Origin: Pseudogulbenkiania sp. MAI-1
GTDB lineage: Bacteria > Pseudomonadota > Gammaproteobacteria > Burkholderiales > Chromobacteriaceae
NCBI RefSeq assembly: GCF_000527175.1
Contig: NZ_AZUR01000001.1
Span: 591,010-655,009, forward strand
Reading direction: 5' to 3'
Length of the DNA: 64,000 nt
The notes beneath the pieces are model-generated. The model worked only from the letters and a program-made list of their open reading frames with translations, did no database searches and had not been told where the DNA came from. The translations under genes were made by a program, and so were the position numbers. Below, in pieces: positions 15,534-23,918 of the stretch; the stretch's first letter is position 1; every line of letters starts with the position of its first letter.

Positions 15534-17885
15534 TCAGCCGGCGTGCTCATCGCCCTTGTCACGGCGCGCGCTGCCGGCCACCAGCGGGATGGCGAACAGA
15601 CGGCATTCCAGCGCGCCGTTGTAGAGCGGCACGCGGCGCTTCACCTCGAGGCGGATCAGCTTGGCCAGGCGCAGGTCGCCGGTGAAGAAGTGCGCGGTCC
15701 AGCCGGCGAAGTGCTGCTTGAGCCAGTCGCCCAGCTGCGGGTAGAGCGCGGCCAGCGCATCCTGCTCATCGAGGCGCACGCCGTACGGCGGGTTGCTGAC
15801 GATCAGGCCGCTGTCGGCACTGGGGCGGACGTCGAGCACGTCGCAGGTCTTGAGCGCGACGACGTCGGCCAGACCCGCCGCCTGCAGGTTGCGGCGGGCG
15901 ATGGCGGTCATCACGGCATCGCGGTCGGAACCGGCAATGGCAAGCGGCGCCAGCGGCTGTTCGGCCGAACGGGCCTCGGCCAGCAGCGCCTCCCAGGCCA
16001 CTGAATCGAAGTCGCGCAGCTGCTGGAAGGCGAAGCGGCGGTGACGGCCCGGGGCGCGCTTGAGGGCGATGTCGGCAGCCTCGACCAGGAAGGTGCCGCT
16101 GCCGCACATCGGGTCGATCAGCGGCTGGCTGCCGTCGTAGCCGGCCAGCAGCAGGATGCCGGCGGCGAGGTTTTCGCGCAGCGGCGCCTCGCCGGTTTCC
16201 TCGCGCCAGCCGCGCTTGAACAGCGGCTCGCCGCTGGTGTCGAGGTAGATCCTGGCGGTGTCCGGAGTCAGGAACACCTGCACGCGCACGTCCGGCGTAC
16301 GGGTGTCGACCGAAGGACGGCCGAGGCCGGACTGGCGGAAGCGGTCGCAGATGGCGTCCTTGACGGTCAGCGACACGAAGTCGAGGCTGCGCACCTGCGA
16401 GCCGACGCCGTCGGTCTTGAGCTTGATGGTACGGCTGACGTCGAAGAAGCGCGGCCAGTCCACCTGCAGCGCCAGGCGATTGACGTCGTGCTCGGAGGCG
16501 TAGCCGCCCTCGGCGACCAGCATCAGCACGCGGCTGGCGGTGCGGCTGTGCAGGTTGACGCGCATCATCAGCGTGGCATCGCCGCTGAAGCCGACCCCGC
16601 CGTCGGTCGGCTGGACGTGGCGCGCGCCCAGCGCACCCAGTTCCTCGGCCAGCACGCCTTCGAGGCCGCGCGGGCAAGGCGCGAACAGCGACAGCTGGAC
16701 CTTGCGGCCGACGTTCAGCGGTGCGCTGGGGGCCGGCTGGCGCGGAGCGTCGTGGCGATGGCCACCGTGGAACGGTGCGCCGCGGCTGTCGCGCGGGGCT
16801 GGACGCGACTCGACGTCCTCGGCGCGCTTGATGAAGCTCGGTTTCCTGGCGCCGGTCGGGCTCGGGGTGAACGGCAGCGCGTCGTCTTCCGGACGACGCC
16901 CGCCTTCGTGGCGACGCGGCTGGTCGGAGCGGTCACGGCTGAAACGCGGCTGATCGCCGCCGTGGCGCTTGCCCGGCTTGGCGAACCCTTCGTCATCACG
17001 GCGTGAGGCGGGGCGGCGCTCCTGCCATTCTCCCTGCTGGCGGGGCGGTTGGCCGAAGCGCGGCTGGCCGCCAGTGTCGTGCTGCTCAGCCTTGCCGAAG
17101 GCGGCGCTGTCCTTGCGCGATTGGCCATAATGGCGCTTGTTGCGGTCGAAGGCCGGGCCTTGTTCCTGCCCCTCGTCATGTTGGCGTGGGGCTTGACCGA
17201 AGCGCGGTTTGTCGCCGAAGTGGCGGCGTTCCTGCTGGCCGAAACCTTCGCCCTCGCGGCGCGGGCTGGGACGGCGTTCCTGCCCCTCGCCCTGCTGGCG
17301 CGGCTGACCGAAGCGCGGCTTGTCGCCGAATTGGCGGCGCTCCTGCTGGCCGAAACCTTCACCTTCACGGCGTGGAGCCGGTCGACGCTCCTGCCCCTCG
17401 CCCTGTTGGCGCGGCTGGCCGAAGCGCGGCTTGTCGCCGAATTGGCGGCGCTCCTGCTGGCCGAAGCCTTCACCCTCCCGGCGCGGAGCCGGTCGACGCT
17501 CCTGTCCTTCACCTTGCTGGCGCGGCTGGCCGAAACGCGGTTTGTCGCCGAACTGGCGGCGTTCTTGCTGACTGAAACCTTCGCCCTCGCGGCGTGGAGC
17601 CGGTCGACGTTCCTGTCCCTCGCCTTGCTGGCGGGGTTGGCCGAAGCCACGGCTGCCTGGTTTGTTGAAGCCTTCACCCTCCCGGCGTGGTGGCTTGCCT
17701 TGGCCATGGGGGCGGCTGTCCGGCTTCCGGTCAAAATGACGGCGCTCATCCTGGCGCGGCGGCTTGCCGGTTGGCTGGCCTGCCGGGGCATCGTTACCGG
17801 GCGTTGAAGCGGCCTGGGCCTGGCGATCGCGGTGGGTCTGGTCGCGGCGCAGGTTGGCGCGTTGGCGGGAGCGGAAGCTAGACAT
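15534..17885 (-). CDS. THUMP-domain rRNA methyltransferase with repetitive N-terminal extension
   Basis: A 783-residue protein in two parts. Residues 1 to about 400 are low-complexity and rich in Arg, Gln, Gly, Glu and Pro, including four exact-length 37-residue repeats at 81-228. From about 405 on is a normal RlmL/YcbY-type enzyme: a THUMP region (LSLFAPCPRGLEGVLAEEL), then a Rossmann methyltransferase with DPMCGSGTFLVEAA and the N-methylation motif SNPPYG. It should methylate a guanine N2 of 23S rRNA. ATG at 17885 (MSSFRSRQRANLRRD) was preferred over 17906. The extension doubles the usual length of about 380 and is probably disordered and RNA-binding. Confidence 0.85.
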   Translation of the reverse strand: MSSFRSRQRANLRRDQTHRDRQAQAASTPGNDAPAGQPTGKPPRQDERRHFDRKPDSRPHGQGKPPRREGEGFNKPGSRGFGQPRQQGEGQERRPAPRREGEGFSQQERRQFGDKPRFGQPRQQGEGQERRPAPRREGEGFGQQERRQFGDKPRFGQPRQQGEGQERRPAPRREGEGFGQQERRQFGDKPRFGQPRQQGEGQERRPSPRREGEGFGQQERRHFGDKPRFGQAPRQHDEGQEQGPAFDRNKRHYGQSRKDSAAFGKAEQHDTGGQPRFGQPPRQQGEWQERRPASRRDDEGFAKPGKRHGGDQPRFSRDRSDQPRRHEGGRRPEDDALPFTPSPTGARKPSFIKRAEDVESRPAPRDSRGAPFHGGHRHDAPRQPAPSAPLNVGRKVQLSLFAPCPRGLEGVLAEELGALGARHVQPTDGGVGFSGDATLMMRVNLHSRTASRVLMLVAEGGYASEHDVNRLALQVDWPRFFDVSRTIKLKTDGVGSQVRSLDFVSLTVKDAICDRFRQSGLGRPSVDTRTPDVRVQVFLTPDTARIYLDTSGEPLFKRGWREETGEAPLRENLAAGILLLAGYDGSQPLIDPMCGSGTFLVEAADIALKRAPGRHRRFAFQQLRDFDSVAWEALLAEARSAEQPLAPLAIAGSDRDAVMTAIARRNLQAAGLADVVALKTCDVLDVRPSADSGLIVSNPPYGVRLDEQDALAALYPQLGDWLKQHFAGWTAHFFTGDLRLAKLIRLEVKRRVPLYNGALECRLFAIPLVAGSARRDKGDEHAG
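17202..17645 (-). repeat. Four 111-bp in-frame tandem repeats
   Basis: Four consecutive 111-bp units encode FGQPRQQGEGQERRPAPRRE and then GEGFGQQERRQFGDKPR, with few substitutions (S for A, H for Q, S for G). Degenerate partial units continue on the C-terminal side to about 16,900. The unit length is a multiple of three, so copy-number change keeps the frame open. Confidence 0.9.
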
Positions 17886-18044
17886 GGTACATCTCGTGAA
17901 AATCAATCCCGTATTTTAAGCCAGTTCGTCCGGCGGCGCTTGGAATTCCCGCACACGTCCCCATGCTGGAAGAGGCATGGCGTCTTGGTCGCGCCAGTGC
18001 TTTGCAGTACCATGTCCGGTTCGTTTCTCAGCAGGAAAAGCAGC

Positions 18045-19085
18045 ATGGAAAGCGCCTTCGCCGAGCGCCTGATCGAATGGCAGCAAACCCACGGACGGCA
18101 CGGCCTGCCGTGGCAGGTGAGCGACCCCTACCGGGTGTGGCTGTCGGAAATCATGCTGCAGCAAACCCAGGTAAGCACGGTACTGGGCTATTACGCGCGT
18201 TTTCTCGCGCGCTTCCCCGACGTCGCCAGCCTCGCCGCCGCCCCGCTCGACGACGTGCTGGCCTTGTGGAGCGGGCTGGGCTACTACACCCGGGCACGGA
18301 ATCTGCATAAGGCAGCGTGCATGGTGATGGGTGAGTTCGGCGGGCAATTCCCGCACGAGCGCAGCCAGATCGAACGGCTGCCCGGCATTGGCCGTTCCAC
18401 CGCTGCAGCGATTGCTGCTTTCGCCTTCGGCCAGCGTGAGGCCATCCTCGATGGCAATGTCAAGCGCGTGCTGACTCGCTGTTTCGGAGTGGAGGGCTTT
18501 CCCGGCGAGAAGAAGGTCGAGCAGCAATTGTGGGCGCTGGCCGAATCGCTGCTGCCAAATCAAGGCATGACCGCCTATACCCAAGGCATGATGGATCTCG
18601 GCGCGACCGTCTGCACCCGCAGCAAGCCGGCCTGCACCATCTGCCCGATGGTCGACCGTTGCGTCGCCGCTCGCGACGGACGCTGCGCCGAACTGCCGAC
18701 GCGCCGCCCCAAGAAGGCCGTGCCGACGCGATACACCGTGATGATGCTGGCAGTGCACCAGGACCGCGTCTGGCTCGAGCGCCGCCCGCCCAGCGGCATC
18801 TGGGGCGGGCTGCTGTCGCTACCGGAGTTCGACTCGCCCGAGGCGGTCGACGCATGGCGGCGCGAGCGCGGCGCCGGCGACCTGCTGCCGGTCTGGCCCG
18901 AACTGGAACACGTGTTTTCGCACTACCGGCTGATCATCACGCCGCAGCCGCTGCGCCTTGATGCATTGGACGGCCGGGTGGCGCGGGAAGAAAACGGTGG
19001 CTGGCTGCCGCTGGCCGAGGCCCCCGACGCCGGCGTGCCGGCCCCGGTGCGCCGGCTGCTGCAAAAATTGGCCGAAGAACGCTGA
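18045..19085 (+). CDS. mutY: A/G-specific adenine DNA glycosylase
   Basis: A 346-residue base-excision enzyme that removes adenine opposite 8-oxoguanine. It shows the helix-hairpin-helix LPGIGRSTAAAIAAFAFG, the catalytic Asp in ILDGNVKRVL, and a 4Fe-4S cluster loop with Cys in CTRSKPACTICPMVDRC. A NUDIX-like C-terminal domain (from about 230) recognises 8-oxoG. I chose ATG at 18045, which has AGGAAAA upstream, over 18012, which has no ribosome site. It is divergent from the THUMP methyltransferase gene and 63 bases before relA. Confidence 0.96.
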   Translation: MESAFAERLIEWQQTHGRHGLPWQVSDPYRVWLSEIMLQQTQVSTVLGYYARFLARFPDVASLAAAPLDDVLALWSGLGYYTRARNLHKAACMVMGEFGGQFPHERSQIERLPGIGRSTAAAIAAFAFGQREAILDGNVKRVLTRCFGVEGFPGEKKVEQQLWALAESLLPNQGMTAYTQGMMDLGATVCTRSKPACTICPMVDRCVAARDGRCAELPTRRPKKAVPTRYTVMMLAVHQDRVWLERRPPSGIWGGLLSLPEFDSPEAVDAWRRERGAGDLLPVWPELEHVFSHYRLIITPQPLRLDALDGRVAREENGGWLPLAEAPDAGVPAPVRRLLQKLAEER

Positions 19086-19148
19086 ACCTTCGGTGTACCG
19101 ATGTTGACGAAGAGGACGGCAGCGATGCCGTCACGAGAATAGAGAATC

Positions 19149-21350
19149 ATGGTTTCCGTAGTCCGTTCCGTAGCCGATACCCTGGCCGGCGCCGCCGATC
19201 CGCAGCGCTGGCTCGAACACCTGTCCGCCTCGCAAAACGATGCCGACCGGGTGACCCTCTCCCGCGCCTTCACCGCCGCGCGCGAACTGTACGCGGACAA
19301 GCGCCTGGCGCAGACCGGCGAGGACGTGTTCAGCCACGCCGTGTCGGCCGCTGCCATCGTCGCCGATCTCGACCTGCTCACCGACGCCGTGGTCGCCACG
19401 CTGCTGTTCGCCGTGCCGGATTACCGCGAAGACTGGCACGACTGGCTCGCGAGCGCATTCAACCCCACCGTGGCGATGCTGGTGGACGGCGTCAACCGCG
19501 TGCGCCGGCTCACCGAGATCGCCCGCATCGACAAGCTCGACACCCCGGAAGAGCGTGCGCGTCAGGCCGAAACCATGCGCAAGATGCTGCTCGCCATGGT
19601 GGCCGACATCCGCGTGGTGCTGATCAAGCTCGCTTGGCGCACCCAGACCATGCACTACCTGACCGAATGTCCGGAACCGGTGCGCCGTGCCATCGCGCAG
19701 GAAACCATGGACGTCTTCGCGCCGCTGGCCAACCGCCTCGGGGTATGGCAGATCAAGTGGGAGCTGGAAGACCTCGGCTTCCGACACCTCGAACCGGACA
19801 ACTACAAGAAGATCGCCAAGCTGCTCGACGAGCGCCGTCTCGAGCGCATCGACTACATTGCGCGCGTGCTCGATACGCTGCGCGGCGAGCTGCGCAGCGC
19901 CGGCATCAACGGCGAGGTGGCCGGACGGCCCAAGCACATCTATTCCATCTGGAAGAAGATGCGCAAGAAGAACCTCGACTTCTCCGAGCTGTACGACATC
20001 CGCGCGGTGCGGGTGCTGGTCGACTCGGTGAAGGACTGCTACACCGTGCTCGGCCTGATCCACAGCATGTGGCAGCCGGTGCCGGGCGAGTTCGACGACT
20101 ACATCTCGCACCCCAAGTCCAACGACTATCGCAGCCTGCACACCGCCGTGATCGGCCCGGAAGACCGCGTCATCGAAGTGCAGATCCGCACCTTCGACAT
20201 GCATGAGCACGCCGAATTCGGCGTGGCGGCGCACTGGCGCTACAAGGAAGGCGGCAAAGGTGACGCCGCCTACGAGGAAAAGATCTCCTGGCTGCGGCAA
20301 CTGCTGGACTGGCGCGAGGAGGTGTCCGACCGCTCCGGTCTGACCGACGCCTTCAAGACCGAGTTGTTCGCCGACACCATCTACGTGCTCACCCCCAACG
20401 GCCGGGTGCTGGCGCTGCCCAGCGGCGCCACCGCCATCGACTTCGCCTACGCCATCCACACCGATCTCGGCCACCGCTGCCGCGGCGCCAAGGTGGAAGG
20501 GCAGATTGTGCCGCTTTCCACGCCCCTGCAGAATGGCCAGCGCGTCGAGATCCTCGCCGCCAAGGAAGGGGGGCCCAGCGTCAACTGGCTGCACGAAGGC
20601 TGGGTCAAGAGCCACCGCGCCATCTCCAAGATCCGCCAGCACATCCGGATGCAGAACGCCGACGCGGTGCGCGAGAGCGGACGCCAGCTGTTCGAGAAGG
20701 AGCTGGCGCGCCACCCCAACCTGCAGCCCAATCTGGGCAGCCTGGCGGAAAAGCTCGGCTTCGCCCGCATGGACGACCTCTACGGCGCGCTCGGCCACGG
20801 CGAGCTGTCCCTCCGCTCCCTGGCGCAGGCGATCGAAAGCTTCGCCCCGCCGCCGCCGCCGGACCTCGCGCCGGAAGACGTGGTCAAGCGCAGCAAGGGC
20901 GGCCACAACGCCGGCGGCATCCTGATCGAGGGCATCGACAACCTGATGACGCAGCTGGCGCGCTGCTGCAAGCCGGCGCCGCCGGACGCGGTGGTCGGCT
21001 TCGTCACCAAGGGGCGCGGCATCTCCATCCACCGCGCCAACTGCCTGACGCTCAAGCGGCTATCGGCCGACGCGCCCGAGCGGCTGATCGCCGCCGACTG
21101 GGGGGAGCAGAAGGCCAGCGTGTTCCCGATCGACATCGAAGTGATCGCGCACGATCGCAATGGCTTGCTGCGCGATATTTCCGACGTGCTGTCGCGGGAA
21201 AAGCTCAATGTCATCGCCGTGAACACGCTGTCCAAGGATCTGAAGGCCAGGATGCGTTTCACCGTCGAAGTGAGGCAAGTAAACGACATCAATCGGGTTT
21301 TGTCGCATGTGCTTGATCTGCAAGGGATTCTCGAGGCGAGGCGGGTGTGA
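19149..21350 (+). CDS. relA: GTP pyrophosphokinase, stringent response (RelA)
   Basis: A 733-residue long RSH protein. The N-terminal pseudo-hydrolase domain lacks the catalytic HDxxED (residues 61-92 read FSHAVSAAAIVADLDLLTDA and on to VPDY), so it is a synthetase-only RelA. The synthetase domain follows with YSIWKKMRKK and the RSLHTAVIGP block. Then come TGS (YVLTPNGRVLALPSGATAID), a Cys-bearing zinc-finger-like segment (RCCKPAPPDAVVG) and a C-terminal ACT domain. It makes (p)ppGpp on ribosomes stalled by uncharged tRNA. Length and order are those of betaproteobacterial RelA. Confidence 0.96.
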   Translation: MVSVVRSVADTLAGAADPQRWLEHLSASQNDADRVTLSRAFTAARELYADKRLAQTGEDVFSHAVSAAAIVADLDLLTDAVVATLLFAVPDYREDWHDWLASAFNPTVAMLVDGVNRVRRLTEIARIDKLDTPEERARQAETMRKMLLAMVADIRVVLIKLAWRTQTMHYLTECPEPVRRAIAQETMDVFAPLANRLGVWQIKWELEDLGFRHLEPDNYKKIAKLLDERRLERIDYIARVLDTLRGELRSAGINGEVAGRPKHIYSIWKKMRKKNLDFSELYDIRAVRVLVDSVKDCYTVLGLIHSMWQPVPGEFDDYISHPKSNDYRSLHTAVIGPEDRVIEVQIRTFDMHEHAEFGVAAHWRYKEGGKGDAAYEEKISWLRQLLDWREEVSDRSGLTDAFKTELFADTIYVLTPNGRVLALPSGATAIDFAYAIHTDLGHRCRGAKVEGQIVPLSTPLQNGQRVEILAAKEGGPSVNWLHEGWVKSHRAISKIRQHIRMQNADAVRESGRQLFEKELARHPNLQPNLGSLAEKLGFARMDDLYGALGHGELSLRSLAQAIESFAPPPPPDLAPEDVVKRSKGGHNAGGILIEGIDNLMTQLARCCKPAPPDAVVGFVTKGRGISIHRANCLTLKRLSADAPERLIAADWGEQKASVFPIDIEVIAHDRNGLLRDISDVLSREKLNVIAVNTLSKDLKARMRFTVEVRQVNDINRVLSHVLDLQGILEARRV

Positions 21351-21395
21351 TTCAAGCGTCTGTTGTAAATTTATACTGCGCTGCACAAAAAATAC

Positions 21396-21424
21396 TTGCG
21401 TAATCGATAACACCTGTCGATAAT
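21396..21424 (+). promoter_or_regulatory. Sigma-70-like promoter downstream of relA
   Basis: TTGCGT and GATAAT are separated by exactly 17 bases, inside the relA-rplM gap. Transcription from here would begin near 21431, about 100 bases before a strong terminator, which is why a small RNA is proposed. Confidence 0.6.
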
Positions 21425-21430
21425 CGGTAC

Positions 21431-21532
21431 TGCATCAGGACGTTACATGCAATGTGTGCGTTTTGGTGTTGTCTCCTCCATCCTCCTTCTTAGGTGGAAC
21501 TTGGCGCAATCTAGACGGTTGCGCTTTTTTTT
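21431..21532 (+). ncRNA. Candidate trans-acting small RNA with CU-rich loop
   Basis: A promoter at 21396 and a terminator at 21504 bracket about 100 bases with no convincing coding frame. The centre holds TCTCCTCCATCCTCCTTCTT (21472-21491), which is complementary to Shine-Dalgarno sequences. Part of it (TCCTCCT at 21481) can pair with AGGTGGA at 21492, leaving TCTCCTCC exposed. This layout recalls the sibling sRNAs of Neisseria, whose CU-rich loops pair with ribosome-binding sites; homology is not shown. Alternatively the terminator just ends relA. Confidence 0.5.
21504..21532 (+). terminator. Strong terminator in the relA-rplM gap
   Basis: GCGCAA and TTGCGC pair across a 9-base loop, followed by eight T residues. 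It ends relA read-through and the proposed small RNA. Confidence 0.85.
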
Positions 21533-21638
21533 GCCTTTCGCCCAAGTCTGGGGTAGGGCTTTCCCTGCGTTTTGCGACGCCGTTACCACACTTTTCCGAG
21601 TGCGCCCCGCCAGGGCTTTTCTGTTGCCGCCCAAGGGT

Positions 21639-21667
21639 TTGACAGCCCCCGGGCACTGTAATAGAAT
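21639..21667 (+). promoter_or_regulatory. Promoter of rplM-rpsI
   Basis: A consensus TTGACA -35 and TAGAAT -10 with a 17-base spacer lie 36 bases before the rplM start. The short leader includes GGAAGAGCTCC overlapping the start, a small hairpin that could mask initiation. Confidence 0.85.
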
Positions 21668-21702
21668 CCGGAACTTTCAAGAATTTACGATGGAAGAGCT
21701 CC

Positions 21703-22131
21703 ATGAAGACCTTTTCTGCCAAGCCGCATGAAGTAAAGCGCGAGTGGTACGTGGTCGATGCCTCGGACAAGGTGCTGGGTCGCCTCGCGGCCGAAGTTGC
21801 CCGCCGTCTGCGTGGCAAGCACAAACCGGAATTCACCCCGCATGTTGACACCGGCGACTACATCGTTGTCGTCAATGTCGACAAGCTGCGCGTTACCGGT
21901 GCCAAGGCACTCGACAAGAAATACTACCGTCACACCGGCTATCCGGGCGGTATCAAAGAGCGTTCCTTCACCGAACTGCAAAACCAGTTCCCGGAACGTG
22001 TTCTGGAAAAAGCCGTCAAGGGTATGCTGCCGAAGGGTCCGCTGGGTTACGCCATGATCAAGAAGCTCAAGGTATACGCCGGCAGCGAACATCCGCACAC
22101 TGCTCAGCAGCCGAAAGTGCTGGAATTCTGA
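21703..22131 (+). CDS. rplM: 50S ribosomal protein L13
   Basis: A 142-residue L13 of standard length, starting MKTFSAKPHEVKREWYVVDA and containing GRLAAEVARRLRGKHK and KYYRHTGYPGGIKE, all conserved in this early-assembling 23S rRNA binder. It is first in a two-gene operon with rpsI, with a clear promoter at 21639 and a terminator after rpsI. Confidence 0.99.
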   Translation: MKTFSAKPHEVKREWYVVDASDKVLGRLAAEVARRLRGKHKPEFTPHVDTGDYIVVVNVDKLRVTGAKALDKKYYRHTGYPGGIKERSFTELQNQFPERVLEKAVKGMLPKGPLGYAMIKKLKVYAGSEHPHTAQQPKVLEF

Positions 22132-22145
22132 TTTAGAGGCAAAAG

Positions 22146-22538
22146 ATGAACGGTAAATATTACTACGGTACCGGCCGTCGCAAGAGCTCGGTAGCGCGCG
22201 TATTCATGCAAAAGGGTTCCGGCCAGATCGTCGTCAACGGCAAGCCGGTCGACGAATACTTCGCCCGTGAAACCGGCCGCATGGTGATCCGCCAGCCGCT
22301 GGCTCTGACCGAGCACCTCGAGTCCTTCGACATCAAGGTGAACGTGGTTGGTGGCGGCGAAACCGGCCAAGCCGGCGCCATCCGTCACGGCATCACCCGT
22401 GCCCTGATCGACTTCAGCGCCGAGCTGAAGCCCGCTCTGTCCAACGCCGGCTTCGTTACCCGCGACGCCCGTGAAGTCGAGCGTAAGAAAGTCGGTCTGC
22501 GCAAAGCACGCCGCGCCAAGCAGTTCTCCAAGCGTTAA
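22146..22538 (+). CDS. rpsI: 30S ribosomal protein S9
   Basis: A 130-residue S9. YYGTGRRKSSVARVF at the start and the basic C-terminal tail KKVGLRKARRAKQFSKR, which reaches toward P-site tRNA, are both present. It begins 14 bases after rplM with AGAGGCAAAAG upstream, as in most bacteria. Confidence 0.99.
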   Translation: MNGKYYYGTGRRKSSVARVFMQKGSGQIVVNGKPVDEYFARETGRMVIRQPLALTEHLESFDIKVNVVGGGETGQAGAIRHGITRALIDFSAELKPALSNAGFVTRDAREVERKKVGLRKARRAKQFSKR

Positions 22539-22559
22539 TCCGCTTTTGGACTGGATCGA

Positions 22560-22587
22560 AAAAAGCCACCTTTGGGTGGCTTTTTTG
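22560..22587 (+). terminator. Terminator of rplM-rpsI
   Basis: AAAAAGCCACC pairs with GGTGGCTTTTTT across a short loop; nearly symmetric, so it may work on both strands. Confidence 0.9.
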
Positions 22588-22663
22588 TTTTGTTGCGTTG
22601 TCGGGTGACTGTACTTAGACTGTCGGTTTTGCGACATTGTTTTACAGTTACAAGGAGTTGGGC

Positions 22664-23707
22664 ATGATCAAGGTGGGTATTGTCGGCGGCACCGGGTACA
22701 CCGGGGTCGAACTGCTGCGTCTCTTGGCCGGGCACCCGGGGGCACGGGTGACGGCGGTGACCTCGCGCAAGGAAGCCGGCATGCCGGTGGCCGAGATGTT
22801 CCCCAGCCTGCGTGGTCGCGTCGACGTCGCCTTCTCCACGCCTGAAGAGGCCAAGCTCACCGAGTGTGACGTGGTGTTCTTCGCCACCCCGCACGGCGTG
22901 GCCATGGCCCAGGCGCGCGAACTGCTGGAGGCCGGCGTCAAGGTGATCGACCTCGCCGCCGACTTCCGCCTGAAGGATCCCGCCGTGTTCCAGCAATGGT
23001 ATGCCATGGAACATACCTGCACCGACCTGCTGGCCGAAGCCGTCTACGGCCTGCCCGAAGTGAACCGTGAGGCCATCAAGCAGGCGCGCCTGATCGGCAT
23101 GGCCGGCTGCTATCCGACTTCGGTCCAGCTCGGCCTGCTGCCGCTGCTGGAAGGCGGCAAGCAGCTGGTCGACGTCGACACCCTGATCGCCGACTGCAAG
23201 TCGGGCGTGTCCGGTGCCGGGCGCAAGGCCGAAGTCGGCACGCTGCTGGCCGAAGCCGGCGACAACTTCAAGGCCTACGCCGTGAAGGGGCACCGCCACT
23301 CGCCCGAGATCATGCAGGGGCTGTCGGCGATCCACGGCGCGCCGGTCAAGCTGACCTTCGTGCCGCACCTGACGCCGATGATCCGCGGTATCCACTCCAC
23401 CATCTACGCGCGCATCCGCCCCGAGGCGCTCGACACCGACTTCCAGGCGCTGTTCGAGGCACGCTTCGCCGGCGAGCCGTTCGTCGACGTGCTGCCGGCC
23501 GGCAGCCACCCCGAGACCCGCTCGGTGCGCGGCTCCAACACCGCGCGCATCGCCCTGCATCGCCCGGGCAACGGTGATCTCTTGATCGTGCTGGTGGTCG
23601 AGGACAACCTGGTCAAGGGCGCTTCCGGGCAGGCGGTGCAGGTGATGAACCTGATGTTCGGTCAGCCGGAAAACGCCGGTCTCGACATCGTACCGCTGCT
23701 GCCGTAA
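22664..23707 (+). CDS. argC: N-acetyl-gamma-glutamyl-phosphate reductase
   Basis: A 347-residue NADPH-dependent reductase for the third step of arginine synthesis. The nucleotide loop GIVGGTGYTGVELLRLL opens the protein and the active-site Cys lies in GMAGCYPTSVQLGLLPLL. SGVSGAGRKAEVGTL is a family block. ATG at 22664 follows AAGGAG with good spacing, in preference to an in-frame start at 22637. It stands alone, without other arg genes nearby. Confidence 0.96.
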   Translation: MIKVGIVGGTGYTGVELLRLLAGHPGARVTAVTSRKEAGMPVAEMFPSLRGRVDVAFSTPEEAKLTECDVVFFATPHGVAMAQARELLEAGVKVIDLAADFRLKDPAVFQQWYAMEHTCTDLLAEAVYGLPEVNREAIKQARLIGMAGCYPTSVQLGLLPLLEGGKQLVDVDTLIADCKSGVSGAGRKAEVGTLLAEAGDNFKAYAVKGHRHSPEIMQGLSAIHGAPVKLTFVPHLTPMIRGIHSTIYARIRPEALDTDFQALFEARFAGEPFVDVLPAGSHPETRSVRGSNTARIALHRPGNGDLLIVLVVEDNLVKGASGQAVQVMNLMFGQPENAGLDIVPLLP

Positions 23708-23853
23708 CAGGGCCGAAGCCATCGGCAGCGTGTCCGGATTCCGCTGTCCGATGCCCGCCGCGCTAGGTGGCGGCGGGCTGCCAGCGCTTGGTTCGGGGTG
23801 TCCACCGTGGTTTCTGCGCCAGTCCGGCTATTGAAAGCTGGTCAGCCGGCCTA

Positions 23854-23876
23854 ATATCCGACTAAAATAGTAGGAT
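23854..23876. promoter_or_regulatory. Predicted IscR-type site overlapping the erpA promoter
   Basis: The segment ATATCCGACTAAAATAGTAG and its next three bases fits the type 1 IscR pattern (ATASYYGACTRWWWYAGTCRRSTAT) at the GACT-N4-YAGT core. It covers a TAAAAT -10 box at 23863 (a possible -35 is TGGTCA at 23839). Occupancy by [2Fe-2S] IscR would repress erpA, as known in E. coli. The iscR gene itself is not in the window. Confidence 0.55.
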
Positions 23877-23918
23877 GAAAGCCGTGCTGACGGCATTTGT
23901 TTGTTTTGTGAGGTAAAA

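Noticed and set aside
17003..17807. Repetitive plus-strand frames opposite the 111-bp repeats
   Set aside because: The repeats are best explained by the minus-strand protein whose C-terminal half is a known enzyme; the plus frames are shadows made regular by the repeat.
20880..20990. RelA as a bifunctional SpoT-like enzyme
   Set aside because: The HD hydrolase residues are missing in the N-terminal domain, so only synthetase activity is expected.
21447..21731. A 94-codon frame in the relA-rplM gap
   Set aside because: It crosses the terminator and the rplM promoter and start, has no ribosome site and no recognisable features.
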